Shown: positions 10,848 to 21,480 of the stretch, piece by piece | How the letters are laid out: every line of letters begins with the position of its first letter | How positions within the stretch are numbered: the first letter of the stretch is position 1 | Origin: Triplophysa rosa | Taxonomy: Eukaryota > Chordata > Actinopteri > Cypriniformes > Nemacheilidae | DNA: 64,000 nucleotides | Assembly: GCF_024868665.1 (NCBI RefSeq) | Contig: NC_079898.1 | Coordinates: forward strand, 23,235,364-23,299,363 | Direction: 5' to 3' | Translations under genes and position numbers: made by a program | Notes under the pieces: model-generated | Told to the model about the DNA's origin: nothing | The model's input: the letters and a program-made list of their open reading frames with translations, nothing else | Databases searched by the model: none

Positions 10848-11482
10848 TACAGCCATGGAAAAATATAAGAAACCATTTTTTATTCATCTCAATTCACTAT
10901 TTAAAGTATGTGTTTAGGTAAAATTATCTCTTTTTTTTCATTCTGTGAACAACTAACAAGATTTCTGTCAAATTTCAAATCAAAATATATGTATTATTGC
11001 TCCTGTATTATTGTATTATTGCTCCTGTATGACACATCGCTTATTGCTCCCTGAACTTTCTGTAAGTCTCTTTGGATAAAAGCGTCTGCTACATGACTAA
11101 ATGTAAATATAAATGTAAATGCATATTTGCATTTATTTAAATAAATAAATAAAAAACAAGAGAAACAGATCAAAATAACAGAAAAGATGCTCTGTACTTT
11201 TTCAGACCTCAAATATTGCAAAGAAAATACGTTCATATTCACTTTTAAGCAATACAACAATTTGTACATGTGTTTAGGAAAAGTTTGAAAATGTTTATGT
11301 GAAAACCTGGATGTTTATCACAGTTTTCATGTGTCTTGTCATGCTGTCAGTCTTTCACATTACTGTTGGATGACTTTATGTCACTCCTGAGGTTTGATTT
11401 TGTTGAAATTCAACAGACACTGGACTGGAATGGCCACAATACACCTATAAATACTGAATAAAAGAACATTTGGAATGGTCTC
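10848..11482. mobile_element. Internally deleted Tc1-like transposon
   Basis: The left end TACAGCCATGGAAAAA and inner motifs such as AAAGTATGTGTTTAGGTAAA, TTTTTCAGACCTC and CAGTCTTTCACATTACTG match, from memory, a common fish Tc1-like family. Near 11420-11482, GGACTGGAATGGCCACAATA and GAACATTTGGAATGGTCTCT are the family's right-end sequence. The transposase gene is deleted and the last part of the right inverted repeat is missing. The LTR retrotransposon inserted at its left tip, so the Tc1 copy is older. Confidence 0.8.
10989..11117 (+). repeat. Retroposon-tail fragment inserted in the Tc1 remnant
   Basis: TATTATTGCTCCTGTATGAC, GATAAAAGCGTCTGCTACAT and a closing ATGTAAAT-type microsatellite match the copy at 50586-50705. 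These look like 3' tails of a fish LINE/SINE family ending in (ATGTAA)n. The first part is locally duplicated (GTATTATTGCTCCT twice). Confidence 0.7.
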
Positions 11483-11545
11483 TGAAACGGACAGTTCACC
11501 CCAAAATTAAAATGTTTGGCAAATTATCCTTATTGGTTCAACACT
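11483..11545. repeat. Short TTAA-family terminus fragment
   Basis: ACGGACAGTTCACCCCAAAA at about 11488 resembles the AGGGATAGTTCACCCAAAAA terminus. Nothing else of that family follows. Confidence 0.45.
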
Positions 11546-12848
11546 GTTGCTACTCCAGAAATATAAGAAACCCATTTTGGAGGGAAAAACAAGCGCCCAA
11601 ATTCTAGATCAAACTATATGAACAATTTATATCTAAAACTCACATACTTGTGCAACTTTACATCAAGTTATACAACACAACACTGAAGTCACATCATGCC
11701 ATTCAGAATTTTTTTTTATTCAGCGTTGTCAAAGCAATAGCCAATATTTATTTCTGTTCCAAACGCCCATACATGTTGATTTTTTTATTTGCTTTCAATA
11801 TATTCACTGTTTACTGTGTACACTTCCAGCTTTCTTGCTGCCTAGCAACCTCATAAAATTGCCCTTCTGTGATGCTATCAGGGATGCGGTCAAAGCGATG
11901 CATAACACGCTTCATTTAAGGTCCAAGTAGCACGAGACTCTTGGGTTGTGAGCGACATTGTAATGTAAGTCATTTGAAAGGGATTTTAGAGCACAATGGG
12001 CTTAACTGAATAACTGACCAGCCTCGAAATTAATTTTACCCCACAATCCAGTCACCTGAAAACATTTAAGAAGGGAAAAAAAGCTTTTTCGCTGTTGCGC
12101 ACTTGCAGTTTTGTGTGAGGTTCCAAAGTTGTCAATGCCCGCAATTAAATCGTATTATGATAAATACCAATTCTCTCACTATTTTTTTATTTTATTAAAT
12201 GGCCCCTGAACTCCAAATTGAAAAAAGGTTTCTCACTAGGGGTTATGACTTTATTGTTTATCTTATAAATATGATAATTACATGACTTCAAGGCATGTGT
12301 ACAAACAAAATCGCGTGTTTACAGGAGCAGAGCACACACGTTCTTCTGGCTGTCACTTTTATTTTGGAGATCGTATCAAACACAACACAACATATAAACA
12401 CAAACACATACACACTAACATGCGCAAAGCTTTTGAGGACATAATTGGGCTGCCGCAGCCAGATAAATTGATTTAGTCACTGGTGGAAAAGTCAGGCGGG
12501 TGACAGCCACCAGAGGCTCTACCCTTTACATCTTTGCCTATGTGACATGCTTCTGTGCTCCCTAGCCAACTTTGCATATTGATTCCTTCTGTTTTCCAAT
12601 GCAAATGAGAGATACGAACTGAAATAGATCATGATACAATCACATGAAATGACTCCTAAAGTGAAATAGAGAAAATAAAGTTCGCTCTTGACAAACATGT
12701 GATGGGATCAAACGCCTGGTACTGATACAGCTACTGGTAAGCATGAGCCAAATTGTGTCTTAGTTTCCATGCTTTTCCGTCCATACTAGCTTAATAAAGA
12801 TCAACAGTGGAAATCCTTGAAAAGCCAAAGGACAAATGTTCAATTCAA
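11546..12848. other. Unique DNA, no gene seen
   Basis: Nothing recognised; the short frames have no similarity I can name. Confidence 0.5.
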
Positions 12849-13124
12849 GTGAAAGTGACCTATTTGTCAGATATGGTGACCCATACCCGAAATGTGACCT
12901 CTGCTTTTAACCCATCCAGTGAGTAGTGAACACACGCACAACAAGTGGTGAACACACGTACACCCGGAGCAGTGGGCAGCTATCACTGCAGTGCCCGGGG
13001 AGCAAGTAGGGGTAAGGTGCCTTGCTCAAGGGCACCTCAGTCGTTACCCGCCGGCCCTGAGAATCCAACTGGCAACCTTCTGGTCACGAGTCCGACTCTC
13101 TAACCATTAGGCCACGACTGCCCC
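12849..13124 (-). mobile_element. tRNA-derived SINE
   Basis: On the minus strand the head (13124 downward) reads GGGGCAGTCGTGGCCTAATG then GTTAGAGAGTCGGACTC. This is tRNA-like with an A-box (TGGCCTAATGG), and a degenerate B-box (GTTGGATTC) follows. The body has GAGGTGCCCTTGAGCAAGGC, GGGCACTGCAG, CACTGCTCCGGGTG and a tail GTCACTTTC. This arrangement matches a widespread teleost SINE. It is a retroposed copy, not a working tRNA gene. Confidence 0.85.
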
Positions 13125-14374
13125 AAATCCTCCAGACAAATGTCACCGGATTGAAAAAAACGCTCCAAGACCCACCACAAATGTATCATAAAATAACATC
13201 TGCTGCCAATAACTTTCTTTTTTCAGGCACAACAGCTCATGGGTTCTAGTACAAATTGCTGTGAAGATGTAAATAATGACATCATCATTTACATTCAATG
13301 ACACGTTTAATTGAGCTGAAGATATTGGCTGCTGAGACCAGCCGCTGGCGCAAATCAAATCTTGACAGAATCTGGGACTCAGAGAGAAGAGGTTTGGAAA
13401 ATAGAAATAGTTTATCTCTAGCAGCTCACCGGAAGAGACAATTTGCCTCTGGAGATCAATAGTTTTCATATCTCTGTGAATGGACCGAGATAAACAATTC
13501 CTTGTTTGAGTCTTGAAAAGAACGTGTGTGTGCCTTAGAGAGTTGAATACATGTGACTTCTGATCCTAACGTTAAACATTACACATTAAACATACGATGT
13601 CATTTCAAGTGTCTCCGTCCTTGCTTGTATCAAGACGTTGCTTAAGACACAATTTGTTTTCTTGCTCATCTGTGAAGGATTCACACTTGCTTCGATTGCT
13701 CCGGTTAGATTCCCACCTGGACGCAGCAGGACTTTTTTCACATTGTACTTTTGGATACAGACTGTCAGATTGCATCATCAGCGCAGGTACCAGTGTGAAC
13801 TGTAGCTGTATTCTACTGTGGTTAGGTGACGACTCAAAGAGGACGAAGACGACGGATTCACTGTGTTATTGAAGTATTTGTCCCCTTGGATTTACCATCA
13901 AAACACCATAGACACTCCTGTCTGTTTGCTACAGATGCGAGCTTTTACTCAAAGTCTTGCCATTTTTTAGAGACGAGTGGCAATAACGCAATATAATTAA
14001 AGTAGAAAAGTGATGGGGAACATTACAAATAAATACAATTATAAATGTAAACGTATATATTATAAGTAATATTATACTTTTTAATAATAATAATAATAAC
14101 AACAATTGTTATTTATATTATCTATATATTATTGTCTATGATTACTTTCATAGTTCTGCGGTTATGCACCTGTGTTTTAAATTTCATGCAAAAAAGTGTC
14201 TTTCCTGATCAGGTGCTAAATCACACTTACGTGGACTGTAGTTATATATCCTGCATTGATTACTTCCATTCTCTATTTCATGTCTCACCTCTAGGACAGT
14301 TTGTCGATAAAAGTATTTGTCACACACTCCCCTATTAATTAAAACTCTTAAAAAAACGAATTAATTACATTCCT
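13125..14374. other. Unique DNA, no gene seen
   Basis: A 91-codon ATG frame at 13597-13872 has no recognisable domain. A small (AAT)n tract lies near 14084-14100. Confidence 0.45.
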
Positions 14375-14691
14375 AATAGAGCTTGTTAATCGACGTCACG
14401 CCGCACTGAATGTTGCGCCATCTTGGGAGGATGGCTGCTAGTGTGTTCAGTGCAGTGTTTTGTTTTTCTTGTTTGATAAGGAAATATAACTATGGTAGGT
14501 CGGTCTTGCTGTATTAAAAACTGCAATAGTATTATGCAGAGTCATTCAGGAAAAGCCCCTGTTTCGTTCACTTTTGATTTCTCCATATATCAAACAAAAC
14601 AAATAATAGCAGTGGAGTATTATCCTTCCAAGATGGCGGCGCCACTGCAACATGCAACATAGGGCATGACGTCAGCTTCACATTCTCTATT
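14375..14691. mobile_element. Miniature element with CRE- and YY1-like motifs in its inverted ends
   Basis: The ends are inverted: AATAGAG...GACGTCAC...GCGCCATCTTGG on the left mirrors CCAAGATGGCGGC...TGACGTCA...CTCTATT on the right. Length is about 317 bp. Between the arms is a 56-codon ATG frame with a THAP-like start. It may be a deletion derivative of a P-element-like transposon, since those transposases start with a THAP zinc finger. No exact target duplication is visible, so the class is uncertain. Confidence 0.65.
14492..14662 (+). pseudogene. Truncated THAP-like zinc-finger ORF
   Basis: An ATG frame of 56 codons begins MVGRSCCIKNCNS and continues GKAPVSFTFDF before running through the right inverted repeat to a TAG at 14660-14662. 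The opening Cys-x4-Cys pair and the later aromatic Phe-x-Phe resemble the N-terminal part of a C2CH THAP domain, the DNA-binding module of P-element-type transposases and host THAP proteins. The distal Cys-x2-His pair and conserved Trp are missing. It is probably a relic of a transposase first exon. Length and motif match are too small for certainty. Confidence 0.45.
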
Positions 14692-15728
14692 GTTACTAAA
14701 ATAGAAATATAGCCTACCACCTATATGTTTTGACCTGGGTGTGGACAGTCATTGGCTGAGTGGAGAGATTTGATCAGACCACATTTCAACACATCGATAT
14801 TAAGCTGTCCTTCATTTCACATACTCATCTTGATAACAGAGTGTGTATTTACTTTAAAGTGTCACAGTATAAAAGACTATAATCTCTCTCATGCCAATTA
14901 TAGATACATAAATATCAAAACCTTGGCAAATGCTGTCTGACAGTTTCTCTTTTACAGTACATGCAATCATGTCTAGGAAAGATGCTCTTTTGATTTCAAG
15001 ACATTGGCCAAGCTATCGCTGTACAAATAAACACATTTTCTGGTTACATCATTAAAGAGTTTAGCTACTAAGAAAAGTTCTGTCATTATACAAATACACC
15101 CATGTCATTCAAAACCTGTATATGCATTTTGGTGTTTCAGAAGACTATGAGCATGAGTCATTTGGACCACTTTTACGGTGCTTCAAGGGTTCATGCATGA
15201 ATAAACAAAAAATTCCAGATTTTTTTACATTCATTATTTGTATTCCAATGAATTACATGGGAGTAAAGAATGACAAAACGTTCATTAACTATACCCTAAA
15301 ATATGTTAAACACAAAGCCTTGTGATTGGATGCTTATGAAGTCTGGTGTTTTTCTATTTTCATAGAGCATCATGTCCTGACAAGTCTAACTAACAGTGTC
15401 ATTTTCACCTGACACACCTGGACATATTAAAATCTCACTTGACTCTGTGAGACTGTAGGGAGCGTGATGTTGTGTTAGAAATTCAGTACAGCCTCGTGTG
15501 AAAAGGTGAGCATCAAACCATCATGTCGCTAATGCGATGCAGAGAGTTGAATTTAAAATGCCTTACTTCTCCATTAAAGTGCAACAGTTATCAACTGTGC
15601 TTTAATCAGAAATTCAATAAATATTCAGCAGCGTCAGATGAAATGCTCGTGATGGCCTGTCCTTAAAGTTGCTGGCATAAGTCTGTTGTCATAACTCTAG
15701 ATGCGGTGGAGGAAACTTTTTTAAACTG
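14692..15728. other. Unique DNA, no gene seen
   Basis: Nothing recognised on either strand. Confidence 0.5.
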
Positions 15729-15732
15729 TTAA

Positions 15733-16047
15733 AGGAATAGTTCACCTTCAAAATAAAAATTCTGTCATCATTTACTCACCCTGTTGTCATTATAAATCTG
15801 TCTGATTTTCTTTCTTCAGCAAAACACAAAAGAAGATCATTTGAAAAATGTTGGTAACCAAAGACCGTTGGTCTCCATTCACTTCTATTGTATGGACACA
15901 AAACCAATGCAAGTCAACGGGGACCAACGATTTTTTTTTAAATCTTCTTTTGTGTTCTGCAGAAAGAAAGAAAGTCATTCAGGTTTGAAATGACAAGAGG
16001 GCGTGTAAATAAGGACAGAATTTTCATTTTGAAGGTGAACTATCCCT
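15733..16047. mobile_element. Full palindromic TTAA-family MITE
   Basis: TTAA flanks it at 15729-15732 and 16048-16051. The ends AGGAATAGTTCACCTTCAAA and GAAGGTGAACTATCCCT are inverted, and the arms mirror each other through the middle: AAAACACAAAAGAAGATCAT against TCTTCTTTTGTGTTCTGC. The whole 315 bp can fold into one hairpin. Non-coding; Kolobok- or piggyBac-type by target site. Confidence 0.92.
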
Positions 16048-16051
16048 TTAA

Positions 16052-17014
16052 CACTACCAAACTGACACCATTTGTCATTAAACACCTTTGGTTTCTCAGT
16101 GTCACATGAACAAATGTCATTCACGGCAAACAGGACACAGCATGTCTAATATCACCATAATGTATCTGAGAGCTAACAGGCAAATTGGAAATATGCTATG
16201 TTTAAAAATAAATCAAATTATAAACCATTAAACTCAACGCTCTAATTTGTGCAGTTTTGTTCTCAGTGACTGTCATCTACATTTTAATATTTAATAAGGC
16301 AAACATTCAGATCAGTAACAGTTACTTTCAGACAACTTCTAAAAGCTGTATTTTCTCCAAACAAGTCTTAAGGAGCGGATTATACGCTACACAAGAAAAC
16401 GTCTGATTGTTCAAGGCAAAATGACATCCTTTCTCAGCTTCAAACCCATCATTAGATTCTACGACCAGACAGCAAAAACACTTTTTTCAAACGTTACAGA
16501 CTGAATTTTTACAATAAATAAGAATAAAAGAAAGGGAGTTATGTAGAATCATCTTTTATAAAAAAAGGATTAAAAACTTTGAGTCTCTTTTTTATAGTGA
16601 AGGTATTCAGATACCCACCGCCAGGAAAAGCTGATGAAAGCCATCGATAGAGCTCTCACATCTAACAATAAAAGCCTCGCTGTGGTGAATGCTCTATTCA
16701 TTATGCCAAGCGTATTCAGGATTAACTTTCTCTTATAGCTTATTTCAGTCTGTAACCCTATAATATGGCACTTTCACATATCAACTAAATCAGACGGTAG
16801 TTTCTATGATTTCAGTCTTAGAAATCGTTGAAGCCATTGAGAGTAACAGCACATCACTTCTCTGTATGAATGTTGTCACGTAGGCTTCAGAACCATGGAC
16901 AGCGCCGACACTATTACACAGGCGGATAAACCGATCAGCACCACAGACAGCGGCATTAACATAAACCACAATCCATTTACATTTGTGTGCACGTTTAACA
17001 AATGTTTATATGAC
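16052..17014. other. Unique DNA, no gene seen
   Basis: Nothing recognised. A short frame starting at 16895 runs into the MITE that follows. Confidence 0.5.
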
Positions 17015-17232
17015 CTAGATGACTTTCTTTCTTATGTGAAACACAAAAGAAGATATTTTGAGATTAGTTTTGTTTCAATGGGGGGGGAGGGGCAAATGTT
17101 GTTTGCTTATAAACGTTCTTCAAAATATCTTCTTTTGTGTTCTGCAGAAGAAAGAAAGTCATACAGGTTTGAAATGACATGAAGGTGAGTAGATTAAAGA
17201 TTAAAGAACATTTTTGGGGGTGAACTATCCCT
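17015..17232. mobile_element. Palindromic TTAA-family MITE, left end degraded
   Basis: AACACAAAAGAAGATATTTT and its mirror AAAATATCTTCTTTTGTGTT flank a loop with a G-run. The right terminus GGGGTGAACTATCCCT is followed by TTAA (17233-17236). The left terminus is not recognisable. Confidence 0.85.
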
Positions 17233-17236
17233 TTAA

Positions 17237-18045
17237 GTACAAAAGGGTCAGTTGGTAAATGCTGCAAAAGCTTGTATGCTAACTCTTCTCTGACTACATA
17301 TCCCAGCAGGCTTTGCTGAGTGAAATTGAATGAGAATCAAACAGCTTGTGTGGCTACTAATGACTGCCAAAATAATCCTGATTTATATCTCTGTGCTTTG
17401 CCAGCTTTAAAGCCCAGAAGTTTCTGAGAAACAAGTCTGTCACCATAGAGGCTGTTTTTGGAGAAAGATTTCAGGAACAGATGCGTAAGATGCTGACTGG
17501 TTGAGAAATGAAAGGAGCGGCGTTATTAGAAAGTGCTTACAGATGATACTGTCAAAGGCCTGATCGATGACTCCCGCTATAGAAACAACTGAATCTGAAA
17601 CAAGCTCAAATCATGGTTTTCTATGAGCGGATTTTCTCAGGATTGTTTTTAGCTAATATCAATATTCTCATCTGTTTCTAGTGTGTGGCCATTGTTTGCC
17701 TGTATTTTTTCAGGATAATGAAAGATTTTAATTGAGGACATACAGAGAGTTCCAAAGGACCACCAAGTAAAATAAACTAAAATGAAAAAACAAATAATCA
17801 TTAAAAATCTCAAGCTTCAAAAACATCAAAGACACTTTTTTAATAAAAAGATCACATTTAATAAAAAGATCACTAAAACAAAAATATTAAATCAAAGCAA
17901 AACCAGGAAACAAACAGAACTATATAAACACAAAGTGAAAATGATTCTATTTCTTGTCTAATATCATGTTTAATTCCAGATTATATTAACGCAACATGAA
18001 ACATACATGAATTGAATTTAAAAAATACCCCAGTGTCAATGTTTC
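17237..18045. other. Unique DNA, no gene seen
   Basis: Nothing recognised. A direct repeat of ATTTAATAAAAAGATCAC-type sequence lies near 17840-17870. Confidence 0.5.
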
Positions 18046-18265
18046 TTAAAGTGATAGTTCACCCAAAAATGAAAATTCTGTCATCATTTACTCAAATCTC
18101 AGATTGTTCTAAACCTGTATAAATTTCCTTGTTCTGCTAAACATAAAGGAATATATTTGGAAGAATGTCACTAACCAAACAGATCTCATTCCCCATTGAC
18201 TCCCATAGTATTTATTTTCCCCTAATATGGCAGTAAATCGGGGATGAGATGTGTTTGGTTGAAAT
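18046..18265. mobile_element. Half-copy of the TTAA-family MITE
   Basis: TTAA (18046-18049), then AGTGATAGTTCACCC and TTCTGTCATCATTTACTC, into the loop CATTGACTCCCATAGTA. The right arm is decayed. Confidence 0.8.
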
Positions 18266-18925
18266 CTGAAAATGGGAACTATTTGTTGTCTCCATTTTAC
18301 TTTTCTCTTTGTTTTATGTTTTTCTAAGTGCTTAAAGTTTTCCTTAAAATTCAAAAAACTTATTGTGGTCTCAGACTTGGACCCCACTGTATATTTTTGA
18401 CTCGGAGGTTTATGATTCAGCCAGAAATGAGACTGTAGAGCTACAGAGAGAGAAACTAAAAGAGACAGAGATAGATGATCAATATTTTTAAAAAGGTAAT
18501 CGGGATTGTTAAAAGCTCGCAAGTTTGTATAAAATCTCTAAGCTCAGCAATCAAAATAAGGTTTTGATGGACTGCCAACAGCAAACAACCTCTCATCCAG
18601 CTATAGATGGAAACCCCATAAATCATGTCTAATAAGAGAGTTTTACAGACAGAGGTTTAAGGTTTAAATGAGCCTGGAAAGAATCCAGACGTGTTTACTA
18701 CTAAAGCTGATGGAGGTTGGGATGTGGAAAAAGGAGAGAAAGGGATTCAGATGTTCTCCACTGTGATAAGATGTTTGACCTTTGAAGGCAGCAGATTATG
18801 CATTTTAGGATAGAGAGTTTACAAACATGTCTTTGGAGTAACAAACTATACTTTTCTGGCCACAGAGATGCTCAGCAGTAACATGTGAGGACACAAGACT
18901 GAACTCATACCCAAAACATACTCAA
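18266..18925. other. Unique DNA, no gene seen
   Basis: No repeat or exon recognised. The minus-strand frame across 18109-18522 is largely MITE sequence. Confidence 0.5.
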
Positions 18926-19224
18926 AAGGTCCAATGTGTAATTTTTTGGAGCATCATTGAAAGAAATGCTGTATATTATACATAACTATGTCTTCAAAGG
19001 TGTATAAAGACCTTACATGATGAAGCGTTATGTTTTTATTACCTTAGAATGAGCTATTTCTATCTACATAAACCGCGGGTACCCCTACATGAAATTCACC
19101 ATGTTGTTTCTACAGTATAGCCCTAAACAGACAAACTGCCCTACAGAGAACGTTTCGTAGATACGTTATCTCCTTCGACAAAGAAGCGAAAACGTGACGA
19201 CATCTTAGTCTTAGACATCTTAGT

Positions 19225-20515
19225 CAGGGGCGTGTTTAGTCAAAACATGAGGCCTCCCACACATGCATAATAAAACATTTTCTTTGAATTGCACAACAGT
19301 AAAATTGAGTATATGAAATTAATGAGACATATATAACCTGTATTTATTTTACTTTGAACCAAATCACGGCACACAAAATTGTTTACAGTTTGGTATAAGA
19401 ATAAACATTCTTTGTTTTGGAATAAAATATTTGATATGTGCGCTTTATGACTGTGTATCTGTGCCAGGGGTTGCACCACTAACCGAAAAAATGTGGGGCA
19501 AATTTTGATAATTTAAAATGTAATATAATTTGAGTTATCAATAATAATTTAAACTAAATAGCATGAACACAAATCAAGTTAATGTTATGGAAATTAATTT
19601 TATTAAAGAACCCTCAAGATTTCAGTGCTTGCTTTCTCGACTATGGTGAACTACTAGTTATTGATGTGCTTTAGAAACAGGTAAATGTAAACAGATTGAT
19701 GTTCATTGCTAGATGATATTTGAACCAATCCTGCAAGCAACCTGTCTGTTTCCAGGAAAATTCAATTCAATTCAATTTTATTTATATAGCGCTTTTCACA
19801 ATGTGCATTGTTCCAAAGCAGCTTTACAGGAGCAAATAAGAAAAACACAGAAAGGTAAAACACAGCACAGTGCATGGTGTTTATAGACCAAGCAAGATCA
19901 TTATAATAAATAATATCTAATAAATAAATGAATAAATGCATAAATAAATGCAGTCTCCCGGTGAGCAAGCCAACACTGCACTGCTCTGCTGTGGCGAGGA
20001 ACCCAAACTCCAATGCTGAATAATGGAGAAAAAAAAACCTCGGGAGAAACCAGGCTCAGCCGGGAGGGCCAGATCTCCTCTGACGTGTCATAGCTGCACT
20101 CAGTGACCCCGACCAAAGCCACCGAGCAACGTCCACGAAGAACAGGGAGAGCCCACGAGCCGCGACCCAGGAAGCCCCACCCGCCGAAACCGTGCAGGTC
20201 CAACCCGGTCCCATTCCGTGGTCAACAACAGACAACAGAGGGACAACCAGGGAAAAGTAGTAATGGCATAATTAACTTTATTCCTCTGTTGTCCGACATC
20301 GACCACAAAACAAGACCAACCAGACCAGACCCACAAAGTCCCAACAAATGAAACGCCCCGAACCACAACTAACAAGCCCCCCCACTCCCTACAGAGAGAA
20401 AATCAGAGTTCAAGGCATTGAAAATGATTTAACTGCTTGTGGCCACTAGGGGGCCCCCAAGCCCGCGGGGCCCCACGCATTTGCGTGGTTTGCGTAGTGG
20501 TTAGCACCGCTACTG
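19225..20515. mobile_element. Non-autonomous hAT element nested in the MITE
   Basis: The ends CAGGGGCGTG and CACCGCTACTG are inverted hAT-type termini (CAG...CTG). The 8-bp duplication is ATCTTAGT (19217-19224) on the left; ATCTTA remains on the right before the next insertion. No transposase frame is present, and a retroposon fills its centre. Confidence 0.78.
19762..20397 (-). mobile_element. Retroposon inside the hAT element
   Basis: The left edge has (TCAAT)n followed by TTTTATTTATATAGCGCTTT and AAAGCAGCTTTACAGGAGC, a common fish retroposon 3' end read in reverse. Further right are AACCTCGGGAGAAACCAGGC and GGAGGGCCAGATCTCCTCTG of the same family. A 6-bp GAAAAT repeats at 19756-19761 and 20398-20403 as a probable target duplication. 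GC-rich, with no coding domain recognised. Confidence 0.7.
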
Positions 20516-20521
20516 ATCTTA

Positions 20522-21039
20522 AGCTGTGTCCCAAATGACATACTACGCACTATGCACTATGCAATCAACCATGTACTGTGTGAATTTTTGAAGGGTATAT
20601 TGTCCCAAATGGAATACTACACGGTTTTATACTAACTGGAAGTACAGTATATCGGTTTCCCAGATGAGCGCAAATGATGTCAATTGCATGGCACAATGCG
20701 TATGAATAAAAATCAATTTGTACATTGTACATTTAATGTAGTTTTCATCTGTTTTTCCCAGCATTACTTTAGTCATCATCAGATTGAAGCGTTATCACTC
20801 TGCAGGAGAGTTTTGCTCGAGCAGCGTCTGATAGCCCCGCCTCCCTTCCGCTACGTAAGCAAAACTGTGACCGTTGAGTGCGTGAAGTGTCCACAGTTCC
20901 ATACTTCATAAAAAGTGCATCATCCGGGTACTTAAAGTGCACTTCTTTTTGAGAATTTTCAATGTGAACGCACTACTCACACTATTTATACTACAAAATG
21001 GCGTAGAATATTGCATAAGTGCTAGTTTTGGACGCACCT
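20522..21039. mobile_element. Harbinger-like MITE
   Basis: The inverted ends AGCTGTGTCCC and GGACGCACCT are flanked by TTA at 20519-20521 and 21040-21042, the 3-bp target typical of PIF/Harbinger elements. The interior has CATACTACGCACTATGCA and, mirrored, CGCACTACTCACACTATTTA. It landed on the hAT element's right border. Confidence 0.82.
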
Positions 21040-21135
21040 TTAGACATCTGTGTCAGCCACCATAGCGCTTCGAAGGGGAGAAGTGAGCCGTTAGTTGCAA
21101 TTCACAACCTCACCACTAGATGCCGCTAAATTTGA

Positions 21136-21434
21136 AAAGCCTAAATTAAATTAAGTTTCAATTGAAAACATTAATGTAATTAAAAGGAATTTACAGTTAG
21201 AGACAGAAGAAATACGGCAAAGGTCAGATTCATATTTCATGTTAATAAAGTCTGAGGTTTGTCTCTGTTTGCTGCATCCAAAGATTTTATATTTAGGAAA
21301 TTGCAGAGACAATGACATTTATTTAGGTGGAGAAAAATACATCTGCATCACCTCCCTATACAACACAAGCTGACTAAGAAATTCCACTGCCGGTGTGTGA
21401 AATTACAACAATAGCTCTTAAGGCCATTGTCAGC

Positions 21435-21480
<46 letters not shown>

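Larger units (their letters stand above)
7799..10850 (-). mobile_element. Complete non-autonomous LTR retrotransposon
   Basis: The body, 7804-10845, is bounded by LTRs of 540 and 545 bp that begin TGTCACG and end CATGACA, and by the 5-bp target duplication CATAC (7799-7803, 10846-10850). Orientation is minus. A purine tract (reverse complement of 8344-8360, AAAGGGGGGGCTTC) abuts the downstream LTR, and an ATG-initiated ORF follows the upstream LTR closely. The internal part is only about 1.96 kb and shows no protease, reverse transcriptase, RNase H or integrase, so it must rely on a helper element. No obvious TGG-type primer-binding site follows the upstream LTR. The LTRs differ by many small indels and substitutions, so the insertion is not recent. 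The GC-rich interior contrasts with its AT-rich surroundings. Confidence 0.92.
18926..21135. mobile_element. AGGTCCAATGTG MITE split by later insertions
   Basis: The left part, 18926-19216, and right part, 21043-21135, together match the intact copies at 35289-35574 and 55208-55574. Shared motifs are AAAGGTCCAATGTGTAATTT, TACCTTAGAATGAGCTATTT, AAGAAGCGAAAACGTGACGA, CAACCTCACCACTAGATGCC. A hAT element and a Harbinger-like MITE separate the halves. The right terminus (GGACCTTTAA in intact copies) is lost. Confidence 0.85.

Noticed and set aside
13050..13124. tRNA gene on the minus strand
   Set aside because: A-box- and B-box-like motifs are present, but they belong to the head of a SINE, the B-box is degenerate and no full cloverleaf is evident.
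18109..18522. A 137-codon minus-strand frame
   Set aside because: Its left half is a TTAA-family MITE arm, and the frame opens without a recognisable start context.
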